A program made the position numbers and the translations under genes. Below, piece by piece: positions 52,260 to 61,059 of a stretch of DNA of 64,000 bases; position 1 is the stretch's first letter; the number at the start of each line of letters is the position of its first letter. The stretch comes from Edaphobacter sp. 12200R-103. Its GTDB lineage: Bacteria; Acidobacteriota; Terriglobia; Terriglobales; Acidobacteriaceae. Below the pieces are notes generated by a model. The model searched no databases. It had not been told where the DNA came from and worked only from the letters and a program-made list of their open reading frames with translations. The stretch spans positions 4,464,001 to 4,528,000 of the forward strand of contig NZ_CP048114.1 of the NCBI RefSeq assembly GCF_010093025.1. The letters run 5' to 3'.

Positions 52260-52322
52260 TCATGAGGACCATCGAACGTCTAACATAAGACAGAGATCAC
52301 GCAGGGTCTTCGAAACGTACCT

Positions 52323-53522
52323 ATGAACGAATTTGTAGTCCGGCTGGCGGATGAACGCGGGCGAGTCCTGGAACAGACGCACATGGCCGCGAGCGCCGAG
52401 GAACTCCGTGCTCGCTTTACGCAGGCTGGCTATTACGTTTATTCGGTCAAATCACGGGGAAATCTCGCCGGCTCCCGAAAAAAGGTCAAGCTCGAGACCT
52501 TCCTTATCTTCAACCAGCAGTTTCTGACCCTGATCCGGGCTGGCCTTCCCATTCTCGGAGCATTGGATCTTCTCGGCCGGCGTCAGAAGCAGGTCAACTT
52601 CCGGGCCCAGTTGGAAGATGTCGCCTCACGGGTCAAGACCGGCGAGTCGATTTCGCAGGCATTCGAAGCGCAGGGCGGCTTTCCCCTGGTCTATACGACG
52701 ACCCTGCTGGCCGGAGAGCGCTCCGGAAATCTCGAAGAGGTCCTGCAGCGTTACCTCGACTTTCAACGGGTCTCGCTGACCTTCCGCAAGAAACTCAAGG
52801 CAAGTCTCGTCTACCCGGCGCTGCTGGTCTTCATGGTGCTCGGACTCTTCATCTTTCTGATCACCTTCGTCGTTCCCCGTTTTGGCCAGCTCTATGAGCA
52901 GCTCGATACCGCTTTGCCGCCGCTTACGATCTTCCTGATGAACCTCGGGAAGAACGCGCAGCACTATGGAATCTACTTCGGCATTGCTGTCGCCGGATTG
53001 ATCTATCTCATCTATCGATGGACGAAAACCGACGCCGGGGCCTTGCTGATCGATCGCATTCGGATACGAACGCCGATCTTCGGCGATGTGTGGCTCAAGT
53101 ACCAGGTTGGCCTCTTCGCCAGAACGCTTTCGACGCTGCTGACCGGGGGACTTCCTCTCGTGCCGTCTCTTGAGACCGCCGCGCGGTCCATCGATTCGCG
53201 ACAGGTTGCGAGTGCCATCCTGCGCTCCGTGGGAACCGTGCGCGAAGGAAAGGGCCTCTCTCGTAGCCTTGAGCAGACAAAAGCCTTCCCGGAGCTGGCC
53301 ATCGAGATGATCGAAGTTGGCGAGTCCACCGGCGCGCTTCCCCAGATGCTCAACTCCGTGGCCGAGTTCTTCGAAGAAGATGTGCAGACGAATCTCACCG
53401 CTGCGATGAGCCTGATTGAGCCATTGATCCTCGTCGTCATGGGTGTTGTTGTGATAACTATTTTGATCGCCCTCTATCTGCCGATCTTCAGCCTCGGCGT
53501 GACCGGAATGGGTGGCCACTAA
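52323..53522 (+). CDS. pilC: Type II secretion/type IV pilus inner-membrane protein (PilC/GspF)
   Basis: A 399-residue GspF-family protein, the inner-membrane platform of type IV pili or type II secretion. Two homologous GspF domains with three membrane helices: the first (LETFLIFNQQFLTLIRAGLPILGAL ... FQRVSLTFRKKLKASLVYPALLVFMVLGLF) and the second (LKYQVGLFARTLSTLLTGGLPLVPSLE ... PLILVVMGVVVITILIALYLPIF). The pattern of about 400 residues fits. In this window, pilB is 1.5 kb downstream, so both likely belong to one pilus/secretion system. Confidence 0.93.
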   Translation: MNEFVVRLADERGRVLEQTHMAASAEELRARFTQAGYYVYSVKSRGNLAGSRKKVKLETFLIFNQQFLTLIRAGLPILGALDLLGRRQKQVNFRAQLEDVASRVKTGESISQAFEAQGGFPLVYTTTLLAGERSGNLEEVLQRYLDFQRVSLTFRKKLKASLVYPALLVFMVLGLFIFLITFVVPRFGQLYEQLDTALPPLTIFLMNLGKNAQHYGIYFGIAVAGLIYLIYRWTKTDAGALLIDRIRIRTPIFGDVWLKYQVGLFARTLSTLLTGGLPLVPSLETAARSIDSRQVASAILRSVGTVREGKGLSRSLEQTKAFPELAIEMIEVGESTGALPQMLNSVAEFFEEDVQTNLTAAMSLIEPLILVVMGVVVITILIALYLPIFSLGVTGMGGH

Positions 53523-53573
53523 ACCGGGCCCTGCTTTGTTTAATAGTCAACATACTTCACTCTGAGGTTTGAA

Positions 53574-54269
53574 ATGAAACCCGCCAGAAAAGCTCTCTGC
53601 CGAAGCACGGGTGCGCTCCTATGTCTTGCCTTGCTGGCTGGTTGTACACGCACCTACTACAAGGCGATGTCTGCCTTTGGCAAAGAGAAGCGCGACATCC
53701 TGATTGCTCGGGTCAAGGACTCAAAGAAGGAACAGCAGGAAACCAAAGAGCAGATCAAGACCACGATGGAGTCGTTCCAGGAGCTGACAGGATTTCAGGG
53801 TGGCCAGCTCGAAAAGAGCTACAAGAAGCTCAACGGCGAGTACGAAAAAGCAGCCGATTCGGCAAAGAAGCTCCATGACCGCATCAACTCCATCGATCAG
53901 GTGTCAAACGATCTCTTCAAGGAGTGGCAGAAAGAGATTGACGGCATGGGGAATCGCAAGCTGAAGCGGCAGTCGGAAGCGATGCTGCGCAGTTCACGTC
54001 TGCAGGAAGCCAGTTATCTCAAATCCATGCGCCAGACAGAAGCCCGGATGACGCCTGTGCTGACAGCCTTCCACGACCAGGTCGTCTTTCTGAAGCACAA
54101 CCTGAACGCCCGCGCGATTGGTTCCCTGAAGGGAACCTCGACGCGTATCTCTACCGACGTGGATGTGCTGCTGACCAGCCTGGATGGCTCGATCGCCCAG
54201 GCCGACGCTCTCATCCAGTCCCTGAACTCCCCTGACGATCAGGACGCAGCACAGCCACCGGCCCGCTAA
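53574..54269 (+). CDS. DUF2959-family lipoprotein
   Basis: A 231-residue lipoprotein. Lipobox LLAGC with the lipidated Cys at residue 24. The rest is helical and coiled: long charged segments such as KDSKKEQQETKEQIKTTMESFQELTGFQGGQLEKSYKKLNGEYEKAADSAKK split by breaks, and a C-terminal TDVDVLLTSLDGSIAQADALIQSLN. It matches the DUF2959 pattern. Function unknown. Its stop overlaps the stop of the convergent HdeD gene by four bases. Confidence 0.85.
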   Translation: MKPARKALCRSTGALLCLALLAGCTRTYYKAMSAFGKEKRDILIARVKDSKKEQQETKEQIKTTMESFQELTGFQGGQLEKSYKKLNGEYEKAADSAKKLHDRINSIDQVSNDLFKEWQKEIDGMGNRKLKRQSEAMLRSSRLQEASYLKSMRQTEARMTPVLTAFHDQVVFLKHNLNARAIGSLKGTSTRISTDVDVLLTSLDGSIAQADALIQSLNSPDDQDAAQPPAR

Positions 54270-54826
54270 GCCGCTTTCAGGACCTGTCTGGCCCCCATGG
54301 AGAGCATCAGGCGGGAGAATCCGCTGAAGAGCATACTGACGCCGACCAGGGTGCCTACTGCCCATACCGAGCTGAAGGGCCAGTGCCGCCAGATCATGAA
54401 AGCCAGCAGCAGCGTGATTGCTCCGTCGAAGAGCAACCAGCCTGCGCCCGGGCGGGATCGCATCTGGAAAAACGCCAGGACCTCAAAGATGCCTTCAAAG
54501 AAGAGGTAGAAGGCCAGCAGGAGCGTCAGCGAGGCCAAACCGGCAACCGGATGCAGAATAAGATAAACGCCTGCAAAGAGATACGCCAGACCGACCAGAA
54601 GCTCCCACAGCCGGGCTCCGGTGTTGTGCCCCTTCCAGGCAAGGACCAGATGGGTGACTCCGCTGATCATCAGCGCCCAGCCCACAAAGAGCGTCACGCC
54701 GATTCCTCCCAGGAAAGGGATCAGAAGAGTGAAGAACCCTGCCACGATCAGCAGGATACTGAGGACGATCGACCAGTTAATTGCGCGATGGGCGAACTCG
54801 TGGATAGAAGTGGCTGCATGGCTCAT
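54266..54826 (-). CDS. HdeD-family membrane protein
   Basis: A 186-residue inner-membrane protein with six hydrophobic segments and the HdeD pattern GFFTLLIPFLGGIGVTLFVGWALMISGVTHLV, YLFAGVYLILHPVAGLASLTLLLAFYLFFEGIFEV. HdeD proteins are linked to acid resistance in Escherichia coli; the actual activity is unclear. It runs opposite to the pilus genes and splits pilC from pilB. The 4-base overlap of stops with the DUF2959 gene is at 54266-54269. Confidence 0.88.
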   Translation of the reverse strand: MSHAATSIHEFAHRAINWSIVLSILLIVAGFFTLLIPFLGGIGVTLFVGWALMISGVTHLVLAWKGHNTGARLWELLVGLAYLFAGVYLILHPVAGLASLTLLLAFYLFFEGIFEVLAFFQMRSRPGAGWLLFDGAITLLLAFMIWRHWPFSSVWAVGTLVGVSMLFSGFSRLMLSMGARQVLKAA

Positions 54827-55056
54827 GATCCAGATTCCTCCGCAAACTCAGGGTTTCGGTATGGCCTTCTAACAAAGACTGGGAGCCGAATAGTACCATG
54901 GAGAAGGTCCACTCCTTCGCGCGTCAGTCCTGCCCTCAAGGACACGCGAAGAGTGGATGGTTTGCACTATTTGTTGCAAACAAGATAGTTGAAGTTCTCC
55001 AGCCTCGTCCAGTGGTCTTTCAGGTGACGCTTCAACAGCATAGGAGTCTTACGGAT

Positions 55057-56691
55057 ATGGCAAATCTTCCGCTGGCGATCCCGGTCACTGACCTGGGCAT
55101 GGACGAGCTTGAGCACGCCAGGGCGCTCGCGCGAAGATACCACGCTGACTTCATCGACCTGAAGAACTTCAAGATCCAGCACGATCTCTTCAAGCGCGTC
55201 CCCGTCGACATGATGTTCCGGTACAACTTCGTTCCACTGGAACAGGTTGGTTCGCGCCTTGCCATCGCCGTCTCCGATCCCTCGAAGCTGATGGTGCTTG
55301 ACGAGATCGCCGGCCTTCTCGGAATGCGCCTGCTGACCCGTGTTGCCACGTTATCGCAGATCAATGAGCTGCTGAAGAAGACCGAGCAGTCGCAGCGAGT
55401 GCTGGAAGAGGCCAGCGAAGGGCTTGCCTTCGATGTGCTCTCGAGTGAGGAGAACGCGGACGAGAATATCTCCATCGAACGGCTGACCAGCGAGGATGAC
55501 ATCTCGCCCATCATCCGCCTCGTGGATACGACCATCTTTACCGCTCTTGAGCGTCGCGCCTCCGACATCCATCTTGAGACCTTCGACGATTCGTTGCTGG
55601 TCAAGTACCGCATCGACGGCGTCCTGCAGCAGGCGATGGCTCCCATCGCGCGGGAGCACCATCAAACCATCCTTTCCCGCATCAAGGTCATGAGCGAGCT
55701 CGACATCGCAGAGCGCCGCGTCCCCCAGGACGGCCGTTTCCGCGTTCGCTACAAGGGCCGCCTCATCGACTTCCGCGTTTCCATCATGCCGACGGTCCAC
55801 GGCGAAAATGCCGTGCTCCGCGTGCTCGACAAAGAGTCGATGAGCGAAAAGTTCAAGCAGCTTTCGCTGGACGTCGTAGGCTTCGCCTCGCGCGACCTTG
55901 AGCGTTTTCGCCGCTACATCAAAGAGCCCTACGGCATGGTGCTGGTCACAGGTCCCACCGGCTCCGGAAAGACCACGACTCTCTACGCCGCGCTCAATGA
56001 GATCAAAAGCGAAGAAGACAAAATCATCACCATTGAAGATCCGGTCGAGTACCAGATTCGCGGCATCACGCAGATTCCCGTCAACGAAAAGAAGGGACTC
56101 ACCTTCGCCCGTGGCCTCCGCTCCATCCTGCGCCACGATCCTGACAAGATTCTGGTCGGTGAGATCCGTGATGCGGAGACGGCCCAGATCGCGATCAACT
56201 CCGCGCTGACCGGACATCTTGTCTTCACCACGGTGCACGCCAACAACGTGGTGGACGTCCTGGGACGCTTCCTCAACATGGGGGTTGAACCGTATAACTT
56301 CGTTTCGGCGCTCAACTGCATCCTTGCGCAGCGGCTTGTGCGGCAGATCTGCGACTTCTGCGTCCGCGAGGTCCGTTACTCCGACGATGAGATTCTGGCC
56401 AGCGGTCTCGACCCCGTCGAGTGGCGGGACTTCCCCTTCCGCGAAGGTGCAGGCTGCATCGAGTGCGGCGGTACAGGGTACCGCGGACGCTCCGCCATCC
56501 ACGAGCTGCTTGAGCTCGACGACGAGATTCGTGAGATGCTCCTCGCCAAGAAGCCAGGAAGCGAGATTCGCAAGAAGGCAAGGGAGAAGGGAATGGCCTT
56601 CCTGCGCGATTCGGCGCTCGAGCGCGTCCGCGACGGAATCACCACTCTCAAAGAGATCAACAAAGTGACCTTCATTGAGGCAGGACGTTAG
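55057..56691 (+). CDS. pilB: Type IV pilus/T2SS assembly ATPase (PilB/GspE)
   Basis: A 544-residue hexameric ATPase driving pilus extension or pseudopilus assembly. Start at 55057 (MANLPLAIPVTDLGMDELEHAR; AGGAG upstream); upstream in-frame codons are non-conserved. Domains: GspE N-terminal MshEN-type (residues 1-150), then N2 and RecA core with Walker A GPTGSGKTTT at about 299-308, Asp box ITIEDPVEYQI, Walker B RSILRHDPDKILVGEIRD and His box TVHAN. The zinc motif is C432, C435, C467 and C470. pilM follows after 48 bases. Confidence 0.93.
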   Translation: MANLPLAIPVTDLGMDELEHARALARRYHADFIDLKNFKIQHDLFKRVPVDMMFRYNFVPLEQVGSRLAIAVSDPSKLMVLDEIAGLLGMRLLTRVATLSQINELLKKTEQSQRVLEEASEGLAFDVLSSEENADENISIERLTSEDDISPIIRLVDTTIFTALERRASDIHLETFDDSLLVKYRIDGVLQQAMAPIAREHHQTILSRIKVMSELDIAERRVPQDGRFRVRYKGRLIDFRVSIMPTVHGENAVLRVLDKESMSEKFKQLSLDVVGFASRDLERFRRYIKEPYGMVLVTGPTGSGKTTTLYAALNEIKSEEDKIITIEDPVEYQIRGITQIPVNEKKGLTFARGLRSILRHDPDKILVGEIRDAETAQIAINSALTGHLVFTTVHANNVVDVLGRFLNMGVEPYNFVSALNCILAQRLVRQICDFCVREVRYSDDEILASGLDPVEWRDFPFREGAGCIECGGTGYRGRSAIHELLELDDEIREMLLAKKPGSEIRKKAREKGMAFLRDSALERVRDGITTLKEINKVTFIEAGR

Positions 56692-56739
56692 TCCCAGGAC
56701 TCCCCCATCAGAAGAAAGAACAAGGTAAGCTGAGACGGA

Positions 56740-57780
56740 ATGGAGATCTTCCCGAGAAATCTTGGAACGCGGCCCCGGCTTGCAGTAGAGTTGCGGCCGG
56801 AAGGCGTTGTTGCGGCCCGTGCTGACGATGCCGCTGGTCTGTTGACGGCGGTCGCGGCTCAGCCGCTTGAACCTGCCGCGCTTGCTCCGGGACTTCACGC
56901 CGGGAATCTGATGGACCGACCCCAGGTTATTGCTGCACTTCGTTCTACGCTCGATTCTGTAGCCCGTCGCGCCGGAGACCGCGGCCGGCCCATCACTCTC
57001 GTCGTCCCCGATGCCGCAGTGCGGGTTCTCCTGCTGGACTTCGACGCGCTATCGGCTAAACCGGCAGAGGCCCTTGCTGTCATTCGCTTCCGGCTGAAGA
57101 AGCTGCTACCCTTCGACAGCGAACACGCTGCCCTCAGCTACCAGGTGATGGCAAGCGATAAGAACAGCGTCCGGGTTCTGGCGGTAGCCATGCCGCATGA
57201 CGTTCTTTCCGAGTACGAGGATGCGGTAGCTGCGGCCGGCTACACCGCGGGAGCGGTCCTGCCCAGCACGCTGGCTGCATTGTCCAGCCTTGAAGAACAA
57301 AGCGACCCTGTCTTGATGGTCAATACAGGGCATGGCGCCGTTACCACTGCCATTGCGCACGGCAGCGTGCTTCTTCTGCACCGCTTTCTTGAGCTTGCAG
57401 ACGATCTGCCGCTCTCTGATGAGCCCGACGACAGCGTGGCCCTGCCGCTCGACTCCGCTGACGCGCGCATTGCTGCAGAGATATCGATCGAATCGAATGT
57501 GGTGGCATCCATCGAGGCGGCCATGGCCGGGCGCGAGATCTCCCAGGCGGTGAGCGTAGCTGCGGCATACTTTGAAGACATGCTTCGCGTTGAGCCGGAC
57601 AGGATTCTCTCTGCAGGCACCCTTACGGCAGAGGCGTTGCGATCCATCCTTGAAGGAGACAGCTCCATCCCTGTGGATGTGAGGGAGATCGTCGGACCTG
57701 AAGGGCTGGCAGCGGATGCTGCGACCGGCACGATCGCTCGAAGCTGGCTCGCCGGTGTAAGAGGAGCCTTGAGAAACTGA
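56740..57780 (+). CDS. pilM: PilM-like actin-fold pilus assembly protein
   Basis: A 346-residue protein in the position of PilM, the cytoplasmic actin-like ATPase that binds PilN. Weak sequence features: LAVELRPEGVVAARAD (phosphate-loop-like start), PDAAVRVLLLDFDAL, KKLLPFDSEHAALSYQVM and VLMVNTGHGAVTTAIAHGSVLLLHRFLELAD, as expected of the family. Canonical motifs are diverged, so the call rests partly on operon order (pilB-pilM-pilN-pilO-pilP). The stop overlaps the pilN start (TGATG). Confidence 0.8.
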   Translation: MEIFPRNLGTRPRLAVELRPEGVVAARADDAAGLLTAVAAQPLEPAALAPGLHAGNLMDRPQVIAALRSTLDSVARRAGDRGRPITLVVPDAAVRVLLLDFDALSAKPAEALAVIRFRLKKLLPFDSEHAALSYQVMASDKNSVRVLAVAMPHDVLSEYEDAVAAAGYTAGAVLPSTLAALSSLEEQSDPVLMVNTGHGAVTTAIAHGSVLLLHRFLELADDLPLSDEPDDSVALPLDSADARIAAEISIESNVVASIEAAMAGREISQAVSVAAAYFEDMLRVEPDRILSAGTLTAEALRSILEGDSSIPVDVREIVGPEGLAADAATGTIARSWLAGVRGALRN

Positions 57781-58514
57781 TGAAGATATCCGTCAATCTT
57801 GCGAGCCGGCCCTTCATCGAGCTTCGCCCTCTCTACGCAAAGCTGCGGTTAGCTTTGGTCGGCCTTGCTGCGCTTGCTGTCGTGCTGGGTATCGCGCTTC
57901 ACTTTCTCGATGCGAAGGCGCGTGACGCCCAGGCGCAGATGAATGCGCTGAAGGCAAAGACCGAGAGCTATCAGCAGGTACGTCAGCGCAACGAAGCCAG
58001 GATGCGTCAGCCCCAGAACATGGCAGTGCTGGAGCGGAGCCGCTTTCTCAACGATGTCTTTGCCAAAAAGAGCTTCAGCTGGACGGCCGTCTTGATGGAT
58101 CTTGAGCGGGTGTTGCCTGCCGGGGTTCAGGTCACCAGCATCGATCCCGCAACGACAAAATCGGGAGAGGTAAGTATCCGGCTACGGGTCAGCGGCGAAC
58201 GGGACCGCGCCGTGGAACTCGTGCGTAACCTCGAAAAGTCGCAGCGCTTCGTTGCTCCCCGCATCTCTGGCGAATCCGCCCAGGCACAGGAGAATGCAGC
58301 AGAGCGCGGAGGCCCGCAGGTTCCCGGAGGCGTGGAGTTCGAGATCTTCAGCGGCTACAATCCACTTCCTGAGACGAAAGCTGAGGGTTCCGAAACCAAA
58401 GCACGACGCGAAGAGGCTGCTGGCTCGATAAGGTCCTCCGCCTCGCATGCTCCAGCCCATGCCGGAGATGTAAAAACCACCTCGCATCGGAAGACTTCAG
58501 GAGTGCGGCGCTGA
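57780..58514 (+). CDS. pilN: PilN-like fimbrial assembly protein
   Basis: A 244-residue bitopic membrane protein: MKISVNLASRPFIELRPLYAKLRLA before the single helix LALVGLAALAVVLGIALHFL, then a periplasmic coiled-coil and ferredoxin-like fold (FLNDVFAKKSFSWTAVLMDLERVLPAGVQVTSIDP). The NLASRPF motif is the PilN motif that binds PilM. The C-terminus is a long hydrophilic tail (about residues 195-244, Glu/Lys/Ser/Ala-rich). The next gene starts at 58514 on the last base of the stop. Confidence 0.87.
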   Translation: MKISVNLASRPFIELRPLYAKLRLALVGLAALAVVLGIALHFLDAKARDAQAQMNALKAKTESYQQVRQRNEARMRQPQNMAVLERSRFLNDVFAKKSFSWTAVLMDLERVLPAGVQVTSIDPATTKSGEVSIRLRVSGERDRAVELVRNLEKSQRFVAPRISGESAQAQENAAERGGPQVPGGVEFEIFSGYNPLPETKAEGSETKARREEAAGSIRSSASHAPAHAGDVKTTSHRKTSGVRR

Positions 58515-59182
58515 TGGCGACAACAACAGGCAAGGCCGGCTTGAATGAGAGCGTTCGCAGCGCTCTCGAGAACGGCCGTGTCTATGCGACGCGCCTCAAC
58601 CTCTACTACGCGAGCATCGGGCTGCTCGTGCTCGTCAATCTTTACCTTCTCGTTCATATCGCCTTCGCGTGGAGTATGGCTAGCAGCCAGAATCCCGCCG
58701 CCATTGAGCAGCAGACGGTTGCTTTGAAGGCCGCCGAGATCGCTACAAAGCCGCTCGAAGGGCTGGATCAAAAGCTCGTCGCCGCGACCAGGGACGCAGA
58801 CACTTTCTATGACAAGCGTCTCCCGACCTCATACTCTGAGGTTTTGGCAGAACTTGGCGCGTTGACGAACGAACGCGGCGTCAAGCTCACCCGGGCGCAA
58901 TACGCTCCTTCTCCCGTCCTGAGCGGCAGCTCCGGCGCCCTGACGGAGATCCGCATGGACGCCAGCCTGAATGGGGATTACCGTCCGCTCGTTCTCTTCA
59001 TCAACTCGCTCGAACGCGACAAGATGTTCTTCCTCATCCGCGGAGTGACCCTGACCGGCCAGCAGAGTGGCACTGTGGGTCTGCGGCTTGCCCTTACGAC
59101 CTACCTGCGTCCTGCGAACGGCGCTGCGACTGCAAGCGCTCCGGCCGAATCCGCAACGAAAGATGGGGGGAAATCGCAATGA
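58514..59182 (+). CDS. pilO: PilO-like pilus assembly protein
   Basis: A 222-residue bitopic protein: cytosolic N-terminus about 33 residues, TM LYYASIGLLVLVNLYLLVHIAFAW, then periplasmic coiled coil (about 60-100) and a ferredoxin-like core with LTEIRMDASLNGDYRPLVLFINSLERDKMFFLIRGVTLTG, the PilO/GspM pattern. It pairs with PilN to form the inner-membrane alignment complex. Its end overlaps the following gene by four bases. Confidence 0.85.
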   Translation: MATTTGKAGLNESVRSALENGRVYATRLNLYYASIGLLVLVNLYLLVHIAFAWSMASSQNPAAIEQQTVALKAAEIATKPLEGLDQKLVAATRDADTFYDKRLPTSYSEVLAELGALTNERGVKLTRAQYAPSPVLSGSSGALTEIRMDASLNGDYRPLVLFINSLERDKMFFLIRGVTLTGQQSGTVGLRLALTTYLRPANGAATASAPAESATKDGGKSQ

Positions 59183-59769
59183 AGATGACTCCCGACACCC
59201 AGAAGAAGGCAATCGCCGTCTTCGTCTTTGTTCTACTAGCGGCTGGTATCCTCTACTACCAGCTCTCTGATTCCACGCCGTCGGCGCGTCCTTCCGCCCC
59301 CACGCCTGTCCAGACCACAGTAGTACCCTCCGCTCACCCTGCTCCTGCAGCCAGAAATGTCGGGAGCGCTTCCACGCAGCTCGATCCTACATTGCACATG
59401 AAGGCCATGTTGGTCGCGGAAGGGCTCGTGTACTCCGGGACAGGACGCAATATCTTCTCTGCTGCTTCTGCCCCCGTCGATATCCCAAAGCCGATCGCTC
59501 CGGCGCGCCCCAAGGCGACCGCTCCCGTCTACACGCCGCCTCCGGGGCCGCCACCTCCGCCACCCATCGACCTCAAGTTCTTCGGAACGGAGACCTCCTC
59601 GACCGGCACACGCAAGGCGTTCCTGCTTCACGGCGAAGACGTCTTCCTCGCTGCCGATGGCGATATCGTGCAGCGCCGATACAAGATCATCACTGTCTCA
59701 GCAAACTCCGTGCTGGTAGAAGATATGGCCAACAACAACCGCCAGTCGCTTCCGCTCATCTCTCATTAG
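59179..59769 (+). CDS. PilP/GspC-like pilus assembly protein
   Basis: A 196-residue protein with one N-terminal TM (AIAVFVFVLLAAGILYYQL), a Pro/Ala-rich periplasmic linker (including TPPPGPPPPPPIDLKFFG), and a C-terminal HR/beta-sandwich core (KAFLLHGEDVFLAADGDIVQRRYKIITVSANSVLVED) like PilP or GspC. Such proteins link the inner-membrane PilNO complex to the outer-membrane secretin. It is the fourth gene in the pilM-N-O-P-like row. No PilQ secretin is in view. Confidence 0.78.
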   Translation: MKMTPDTQKKAIAVFVFVLLAAGILYYQLSDSTPSARPSAPTPVQTTVVPSAHPAPAARNVGSASTQLDPTLHMKAMLVAEGLVYSGTGRNIFSAASAPVDIPKPIAPARPKATAPVYTPPPGPPPPPPIDLKFFGTETSSTGTRKAFLLHGEDVFLAADGDIVQRRYKIITVSANSVLVEDMANNNRQSLPLISH

Positions 59770-59778
59770 AGTTGTCTC

Positions 59779-60768
59779 ATGCAGGTCCATCCTTCACAGA
59801 ACGGGCGGCAGGGCGAACAGGGATTCATGCTGGTCGGCGCAATCGTCCTCATCTTCCTCGTCTTCCTGGCGCTCGGGATAGCGGCCCCCAAGGTCGCGCG
59901 CGAATTGCGCCGCGAGCGCGAGGTCGAAGCCGTCCATCGCGGCGATGAGTACGTGCGCGCCATTCAGCTCTACTACCGTAAGTTTGGCCGTTACCCCGGC
60001 ACGGTCGATCAGCTCGTAAAGACCTCGAACATCCGCTTTCTCCGGCAGAAGTACACCGACCCGATGACCGGCAAAGCCGACTGGCGCCTGATCCACCTCG
60101 GACAGGCGAAGACGACCGTAAAGGGTTTCTTCGGCCAACCGCTGGCGGGACTTCCCGGCGCAGCCGGCGGACTCGGCGCGGCGTCATCCATGGTCTCCGG
60201 TCAGCCCGGCTCCACCATCGGCGGCTCTTCTTCTGGCGCTGGCGGCCTTGGCTCCATCGGCGGGTCTGGCCTCTCTGGAGGCTCAAGCTCAGGATTCAGC
60301 CTGGGTTCTTCATCGAACACCACGACAGGCCCGGGCTCCAGTTCGGGCGCATCCTCGGGCACATCTTCGGGAGGCACGGTCTCTTCCGGAGGCTCTGGCT
60401 CCTCGGGCGGGATTGGAAGTCAATCTGCCACTAGCTTTTCCGGCGGAGGCGCGCCCATCGTCGGCGTCGGCAGCTCGCATTCCGGCACCTCCATCACCGT
60501 CCTCAACGAACAGACCACCTATCAGACGTGGGAGTTCATCTACGATCCCCGCATCGAACAGCTGAAGGCCAAGGCAGCCCTTCTCGGCGGAGGCACAAAC
60601 TCCACCTTCGGCTCCGGATCGTCCTCCGGTTTTGGATCCAGCTCCGGTCCGGGGTCCAGCTCTCCTTCGGGCTCCTCACCCGGTTCGGGTATCTTTGGCA
60701 ACTCGTCCGGAACCAGTTCCTCCGGCTTCGGCTCCGGAAGCTCGGGAACGTCCTCTCCATCGCACTAA
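59779..60768 (+). CDS. Pseudopilin-like protein with Ser/Gly-rich low-complexity segments
   Basis: A 329-residue protein. A type IV prepilin leader (cleavage after G15, then FMLVGAIVLIF) is followed by a hydrophobic helix and REREVEAVHRGDEYVRAIQLYYRKFGRYPGTVDQLV, the type II pseudopilin core. Canonical Glu at mature position 5 is Gly (G20), as in some minor pseudopilins. From residue about 130 two very long Ser/Gly-rich tracts (roughly 130-225 and 280-329) flank a short folded piece with TTYQTWEFIYDPRIEQLKAKA. The tracts could be extracellular, glycosylated or flexible. The gene is the last of the operon. Confidence 0.85.
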   Translation: MQVHPSQNGRQGEQGFMLVGAIVLIFLVFLALGIAAPKVARELRREREVEAVHRGDEYVRAIQLYYRKFGRYPGTVDQLVKTSNIRFLRQKYTDPMTGKADWRLIHLGQAKTTVKGFFGQPLAGLPGAAGGLGAASSMVSGQPGSTIGGSSSGAGGLGSIGGSGLSGGSSSGFSLGSSSNTTTGPGSSSGASSGTSSGGTVSSGGSGSSGGIGSQSATSFSGGGAPIVGVGSSHSGTSITVLNEQTTYQTWEFIYDPRIEQLKAKAALLGGGTNSTFGSGSSSGFGSSSGPGSSSPSGSSPGSGIFGNSSGTSSSGFGSGSSGTSSPSH

Positions 60769-60875
60769 GTGCATCCAGATCTCTGATTCGAGGCCGTTAC
60801 CGCCTAATTACGTTAGCGCCGATTGGTAGGACATGGCAGTCGAATCGGATTCACGCTCCTTGCAATTTAAGGGAA

Positions 60876-61012
60876 GTGTCATCCTGAGCGTAGCGCGCAG
60901 CGCGGAGTCGAAGGATCTGCGGCGTGGGATGGAGGCTGAGGCCAGCGGACCGCAGATCCTTCGACTCTACTTCTCGCGATAAGGCCGCGAGAAGCTTCGC
61001 TCAGGAGGACAC
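60876..61012. repeat. Large inverted repeat element (TCATCCTGAGCG/GAGTCGAAGGATC type)
   Basis: The left arm 60876-60922 and the right arm 60950-61012 are reverse complements along their outer parts (GTGTC-TCCTGAGCG-AGC and GAGTCGAAGGATCTGCGG) with a 27-base spacer and a divergent middle. The right arm holds an additional 9-bp hairpin at 60970-60994 (CTTCTCGCG/CGCGAGAAG). I recall this core as a scattered intergenic repeat in Terriglobia; copy number could not be checked here. Its function could be transcription termination or a mobile, REP- or MITE-like element. The remaining gap 60769-60875 has nothing recognisable. Confidence 0.75.
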
Positions 61013-61059
61013 CTTCGAAAAAGAGTCTTGGAAGAAATTAGCCTGGCGACGGGCAGACC

